A stretch of 9,145 bases of DNA from Gemmatimonadota bacterium (GTDB lineage: Bacteria; Gemmatimonadota; Gemmatimonadetes; Gemmatimonadales; GWC2-71-9): positions 1 to 9,145 of the forward strand of contig JANYAG010000077.1 of assembly GCA_025361465.1 (NCBI GenBank). The letters run 5' to 3'. This document shows positions 5,766 through 9,145 of this stretch, in pieces (the stretch's first letter is position 1; each line of letters begins with the position of its first letter). The position numbers and the translations under genes are program-made. The notes under the pieces were generated by a model that was not told the origin of the DNA, did no database searches, and saw only the letters and a program-made list of their open reading frames with translations.

Positions 5766-7829
5766 GTGCCCCAGCTTCGCCTCGATACTCCGGTCCAGTT
5801 TCTCAGCGGCATCGGCCCGAAACGGGGCGAGGCGCTCGAGCGCCTCGGGGTCGTCACCGCGCAGGACCTCCTCCTTCATTTGCCGCACCGCTATCTCGAT
5901 GCGTCGTCGGTGACCCCGCTCGCCAAGGCGCGCGTCGGGGATGATGTGGCCTGTGTCGGCACCGTGACCGCCAAGGGCATCCTCCCGACGCGCAAGGGAC
6001 TGCGGATCTTCCATGCGGTCCTGAAGGACGACAGCGGTGTGCTTGAATGCGCGTGGCCGGGGCAGCCATTCCTCGATCGCAGCATCAGCGAGGGGCAGGT
6101 CCTCCTCGTCGTCGGGCCGATTCGCTTCTACCACGGTCGTCAGATGGCCCCGCGGGAAACCATCGTGCTCAGCGATGTCGACGACTTGGCGGTGGGCGGG
6201 GTGGTGCTGCCGGTCTATCCAGCGACCGAAGGGTTGAGTCACAAGCAGATCCGCGCCATCATCGCCAAGCATCTCGACGCGCTGATCCCGCTGGTGCCGG
6301 ACATCCTCCCGGAGCGATTGCGCGAGCGATTCGCCCTGCCCGCCCTTGGTGATGCCGTTCGCGCGGTGCACCGGCCCACGTCGATCAAGGATGCCGAAGC
6401 CGGGCGCCGGCGCCTCGCGGTCGATGAACTGCTTGACCTGCAGTTGATGCTGTCCCGCGCGCGGTACATCGCGCGGCAAGGCCAGCGTGGCACCGAATTC
6501 GTAGTGCACCGCACGCTGACCACCGCACTGCGCGAGTCGCTGCCCTGGGAACTCACTGCCGACCAGAAGCAGGCCATTCGCGAGATCTTCGACGACATGA
6601 CAAAGCCAGAGCGGATGCATCGCCTGCTGATGGGCGATGTCGGCACCGGCAAGACCGTGGTCGCGCTGTGTGCCATGCTGCTGGCGCTCGAGAACGGGTA
6701 CCAGGCCGCCCTGATGGCCCCGACAGAGTTGCTCGCCGAGCAGCACATGCGCTCCCTCACCGCGCTGCTCGCTCCGCTGGGGATCGTGCCCGAGTTGCTC
6801 GTCGGCAAGCTCACGGTCGCCGACAAGCGCGCCGCCCGGGCGCGGCTGGTGTCGGGTGAGACCCGAATCGTGGTCGGCACCCACGCCCTGGTCCAGGAAG
6901 GCGTCGCCTTCGATCGGCTCGGCCTGGTGGTGATTGATGAACAGCATCGCTTCGGCGTGGAGCAGCGCGCGGCGTTGATGGGGAAGGGCGAAGCGCCCGA
7001 CGTCCTGCTCCTCACGGCCACGCCGATCCCGCGCTCACTGGCCTTGACGCGGTACGGCGATCTCGACGTGTCGGTGCTCAAGCTGAAGCCACCCGGACGC
7101 GGAACCATCCGGACCGCGGTCCGCACCGGGGGCCACCGCGAGCGAGTGTTTGACTTCGTGCATCAGACCGCGCTGCAGGGTGGTCAGGTCTACATCGTCC
7201 TGCCGGTCATCGAGGAGTCCGAGCGGGCCGATCTCCGGGCCGCCGAGACCATGGCCAAGACCCTGACGGCCCAGTGGCCTGATGTTTCCGTGGGCCTGGT
7301 TCATGGGCGATTGAAGGCGCCAGAGCGTGACGCCGTGATGCGCGGTTTTCGCGATGGCAGCATCAAGGTGCTGGTGGCCACCACGGTGATCGAGGTCGGC
7401 ATCGACGTGCCGAACGCCACGGTGATGGTGATTGAGCATCCGGAGCGATTCGGCCTCGCCCAGTTGCACCAGTTGCGCGGCCGCGTGGGTCGGGGAGAGG
7501 CCGAGTCGCACTGCATCCTGCTGCCCAATTCCGACGATGTGCCCGAGCGGCTGCGCGCGTTTTCGCAAACCGATGATGGCTTCAAGATCGCTGAGCTCGA
7601 CCTCGAGGAACGCCGGCAGGGCGACCTGCTCGGTGCTCGCCAATCGGGCGGTGTGGACTTCAAGATTGCCCGCTTTCCTGACGACACCGACCTGCTCGGC
7701 GAGGCGCGTGCGCTGGCGCAGGCGATCCTCGCCGACGATCCGACACTGGTCAAGAAGGCCAACAAGCCACTGCGTGAGCGGGCGGTCACCAGATATCCGC
7801 GCGGTGAAGTGCTCTTTCGGGTCGGTTGA
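5766..7829 (+). CDS. recG: ATP-dependent DNA helicase RecG
   Basis: A superfamily 2 double-stranded DNA translocase that remodels stalled replication forks and branch-migrates Holliday junctions and R-loops. The protein has 687 aa from the GTG at 5766, close to E. coli RecG in length and without the N-terminal extension of some relatives. The start gives the expected opening (TPVQFLSGIGPKRGEALERLGV). The wedge OB-fold domain spans about 55-150. Helicase motifs follow: Walker A GDVGTGKT (290-297), APTELLAEQH (318-327), GTHALVQ (371-377), Walker B DEQHRFGVEQ (391-400), LTATPIPRSLALT (416-428), VLVATTVIEVGIDVPNA (535-551) and motif VI QLRGRVGRG (569-577). The C-terminal TRG-type region has DGFKIAELDLEERRQGDLLGARQSG beginning at residue 604; the usual RGPG core is RRQG here, while the RQSG glutamine (Q626) is kept. 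The stop overlaps the ATG of the next gene. The DEQH box and wedge separate it from Mfd and PriA. Confidence 0.97.
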   Translation: MPQLRLDTPVQFLSGIGPKRGEALERLGVVTAQDLLLHLPHRYLDASSVTPLAKARVGDDVACVGTVTAKGILPTRKGLRIFHAVLKDDSGVLECAWPGQPFLDRSISEGQVLLVVGPIRFYHGRQMAPRETIVLSDVDDLAVGGVVLPVYPATEGLSHKQIRAIIAKHLDALIPLVPDILPERLRERFALPALGDAVRAVHRPTSIKDAEAGRRRLAVDELLDLQLMLSRARYIARQGQRGTEFVVHRTLTTALRESLPWELTADQKQAIREIFDDMTKPERMHRLLMGDVGTGKTVVALCAMLLALENGYQAALMAPTELLAEQHMRSLTALLAPLGIVPELLVGKLTVADKRAARARLVSGETRIVVGTHALVQEGVAFDRLGLVVIDEQHRFGVEQRAALMGKGEAPDVLLLTATPIPRSLALTRYGDLDVSVLKLKPPGRGTIRTAVRTGGHRERVFDFVHQTALQGGQVYIVLPVIEESERADLRAAETMAKTLTAQWPDVSVGLVHGRLKAPERDAVMRGFRDGSIKVLVATTVIEVGIDVPNATVMVIEHPERFGLAQLHQLRGRVGRGEAESHCILLPNSDDVPERLRAFSQTDDGFKIAELDLEERRQGDLLGARQSGGVDFKIARFPDDTDLLGEARALAQAILADDPTLVKKANKPLRERAVTRYPRGEVLFRVG

Positions 7830-8863
7830 TGTACTCCACCTGTCTGTTCTGCACCAATAGCCTCGGCACCAACGACGTCATCGAGACGCTGCCGATCGGG
7901 CGGCGCCTCGCGTTCGACCCATCCCAGGGGCGGCTCTGGGTGATCTGCCGCTCGTGCGCACGGTGGAACCTGGTGCCGTTCGACACGCGGCTGGAAACGA
8001 TCGACACCTGTGAGCAGCTCTTCCGCGACACGCGGACGCGATACTCCACCGACCACATTGGCCTGGCCCGCGTCCGCGAGGGTCTCGAGCTGGTGCGCAT
8101 CGGCCCCGCCTTGCGACCGGAGTTCGCCGCGTGGCGATATGGTGACCGGTTCGCCTCGCGGCGCCGCCGCAATATTCTCATCGGCGGCACGGTCGGGGTG
8201 GCCACGCTTGGGGCGATGATCGGACTGAACGCGCTGGTGGGCAGCACGGTGATGTATTTCTGGGGCATCCAGGGAGTCACGAAAGCCTGGAAGAGGCGAC
8301 GGATCGCGACACGCTTCATACTCGAGGATGGCGGGGAGCCGCTGACGTTGAGCCACGAAGATGTGAATCAATCGAGCATTCGGCGATTGGACACGGGCGC
8401 GGGCTTTGGGGTGTCGATCCCGGCCCGGTTGGGGGTCGCTGGTCGATTCTGCAATGGTGAGCGACCGAAAGAGCGTGTGATCCTCACCGGCCGCGATGCG
8501 GTGACGGCCCTCGGCCACCTCCTGCCGGTGGTGGCGGGGACCGCCGGCTCACGCAAACAGGTGGAATTGGCCGTGGTCATGGTCGAGCAGGCTCGCGGGT
8601 TGGAGGAAATGCTCGCTTCCCAGGGCACCGTTTTGACCGACTATCGCTTCATGCCCGGGAAGATCGCGAAGCTCGGCGCTCCGTCCCGTCTGGCCCTCGA
8701 GATGCTAGCCAACGAGGAATCGGAGCGGACCTGGCTCGAGGGTGAACTGAAGTTGCTCGAGCGGCAGTGGCGCGATGCGGAGCGACTGGCGGCTATCGCT
8801 GACAAACTGGCCATTCCGGAAGAGGTCGATCAGCAACTCGAGTCGCGAAAGGGAGCGGAGTAG
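7829..8863 (+). CDS. uncharacterised zinc-ribbon membrane protein coupled to recG
   Basis: A protein of 344 aa from the ATG at 7829, which shares its A with the recG stop (TGATG); a TTG one codon earlier is less likely. The N-terminus has two CxxC knuckles, C5-L-F-C8 and C40-R-S-C43, separated by 31 residues, a plausible four-cysteine zinc ribbon. A well-ordered segment follows (residues 70-105, including STDHIGLARVREGLELVRIG and LRPEFAAWRYGD). A strongly basic patch RRRR at 111-114 leads into one or two hydrophobic segments (about 116-150), then the basic KRRR at 156-159. That suggests cytoplasmic N- and C-terminal parts with a hairpin membrane anchor. The C-terminal 100 residues are charged and helical, with likely coiled coil at about 290-325. 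I do not recognise a named family or function. Coupling to recG suggests co-expression, not necessarily shared work. Being a real gene is well supported by the frame, the cysteines and the absence of gaps. Confidence 0.85.
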   Translation: MYSTCLFCTNSLGTNDVIETLPIGRRLAFDPSQGRLWVICRSCARWNLVPFDTRLETIDTCEQLFRDTRTRYSTDHIGLARVREGLELVRIGPALRPEFAAWRYGDRFASRRRRNILIGGTVGVATLGAMIGLNALVGSTVMYFWGIQGVTKAWKRRRIATRFILEDGGEPLTLSHEDVNQSSIRRLDTGAGFGVSIPARLGVAGRFCNGERPKERVILTGRDAVTALGHLLPVVAGTAGSRKQVELAVVMVEQARGLEEMLASQGTVLTDYRFMPGKIAKLGAPSRLALEMLANEESERTWLEGELKLLERQWRDAERLAAIADKLAIPEEVDQQLESRKGAE

Positions 8864-8880
8864 CGGGCATTCACCACCCT

Positions 8881-8910
8881 CGCCTCTCGCTTCTCGCCTC
8901 TCGCTTCTCG
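8881..8910. repeat. 14-bp perfect tandem repeat built from CGCYTCT heptamers
   Basis: CGCCTCTCGCTTCT occurs twice in a row (8881-8894 and 8895-8908), with two further matching bases. Each copy consists of two heptamers differing by one base (CGCCTCT and CGCTTCT), giving four CGCYTCT units. The tract is pyrimidine-dominated on this strand. It lies in the intergenic region between the zinc-ribbon gene and asnS, 18 bases after the upstream stop codon. Its function is unknown; a replication-slippage product or a dispersed intergenic repeat are both possible. Confidence 0.9.
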
Positions 8911-8941
8911 TTCGGCCCTACCAATCCCGCCCATTCCGCCC

Positions 8942-8947
8942 TAGAAT
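8942..8947 (+). promoter_or_regulatory. probable -10 hexamer for asnS (leaderless-type start)
   Basis: TAGAAT matches five of six bases of TATAAT and lies nine bases before the asnS ATG, so transcription would start about two or three bases before, or at, the start codon. A weak -35 candidate is CTACCA (8918-8923, 3 of 6) with an 18-bp spacer. There is no Shine-Dalgarno sequence between the hexamer and ATG. Its place in the only clear intergenic region, at a change from one gene group to another, supports promoter function. Confidence 0.5.
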
Positions 8948-8956
8948 CCGTCGAAT

Positions 8957-9145
8957 ATGCCATTCCTCTCGATTGCCGAACTCCGCCAGCACGTCGGCCA
9001 GACCGTGTCCGTTCGCGGCTGGGTGGTCACCACGCGCTCCTCGGGCAAGATTGCCTTCCTGGTCCTCCGCGATGGCAGCGGCAGCGTGCAGGCGGTCTTT
9101 CCGAAGAACGAAGTGGTCGAGGGGGCGTGGGACCGCTTCGCCACC
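8957..9145 (+). CDS. asnS: asparaginyl-tRNA synthetase N-terminal part, 3'-truncated by window edge
   Basis: A class IIb aminoacyl-tRNA synthetase that joins asparagine to tRNA-Asn using ATP in the cytoplasm. Only the first 63 codons are present, running off the right edge. They encode the N-terminal OB-fold that reads the tRNA anticodon: IAELRQHVGQTVSVRGWV (residues 6-23), then RSSGKIAFLVLRDGSGSVQAV (27-47). This segment is strongly like the RSSGKI-containing AsnRS proteins. AspRS has a related domain and cannot be fully ruled out, because the catalytic domain lies outside the window. The ATG at 8957 is the natural start: it opens the OB-fold and sits nine bases after a -10-like hexamer. There is no Shine-Dalgarno sequence, so leaderless initiation is plausible. 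Confidence 0.8.
   Translation, partial: MPFLSIAELRQHVGQTVSVRGWVVTTRSSGKIAFLVLRDGSGSVQAVFPKNEVVEGAWDRFAT

Noticed and set aside
4514..5857. 447-codon minus-strand frame opposite the SSS transporter and the start of recG
   Set aside because: Composition is dominated by Arg, Asp, Glu, Gln and Gly with low complexity and no motifs. It is a mirror of hydrophobic transporter codons.
5754..6947. 397-codon minus-strand frame opposite recG
   Set aside because: It has no recognisable domain and is fully antisense to conserved helicase motifs. GC-rich codon structure explains the lack of stops.
7301..8518. 405-codon minus-strand frame opposite the recG end and the zinc-ribbon gene
   Set aside because: No plausible motif or initiation signal is visible, and it crosses two sense genes.
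8864..8956. CRISPR array or mobile element end suggested by the direct repeats
   Set aside because: The repeats are 14 bp, directly abutting, without spacers, and no transposase or cas gene is nearby. A simple tandem repeat explains them.

Overview
This window reads as an ordinary chromosomal segment from a high-GC bacterium. The gene content, coding style and several protein signatures (a short FtsY, a zinc-ribbon protein directly after recG, start codons with little Shine-Dalgarno signal) suggest Gemmatimonadota or a close relative. That assignment is an inference from memory of such proteins, not a search. All eight genes lie on the + strand and the sequence is almost fully coding. I see no rRNA, tRNA, CRISPR array, insertion sequence, integrase or other sign of recent transfer.

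Positions 1-2811 (cell envelope): the C-terminal 344 codons of an M23-family murein endopeptidase, cut by the left edge, are followed after 13 nt by a membrane-anchored protein with a compact von Willebrand A (vWA)-like domain carrying a MIDAS motif. Positions 2833-5725 (membrane traffic): ftsY, the SRP receptor GTPase, overlaps by 4 nt (GTGA) a 152-residue four-helix membrane protein. That gene overlaps by 1 nt (TGATG) a sodium:solute symporter-family transporter. The small protein is a reasonable candidate accessory subunit of the transporter.

Positions 5726-5765 form a short junction with a GC-rich hairpin, a homopyrimidine tract and a TAGCTT hexamer just before the GTG start of recG. Positions 5766-8863 hold recG (branch-migrating helicase) and an uncharacterised zinc-ribbon membrane protein, joined by another TGATG overlap. 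Positions 8864-8956 are the only clear intergenic region. It contains a perfect 14-bp tandem repeat, itself made of four CGCYTCT heptamers, and a TAGAAT hexamer nine bases before the ATG of a truncated asparaginyl-tRNA synthetase gene that runs off the right edge.

Most of the window is housekeeping. The less explained parts are the zinc-ribbon membrane protein coupled to recG, the compact vWA membrane protein, the small membrane protein and transporter pair with an altered sodium site, and the probable leaderless promoters with the heptamer repeat next to one of them. I do not see a convincing complete novel multi-gene system such as a defence island or biosynthetic cluster.
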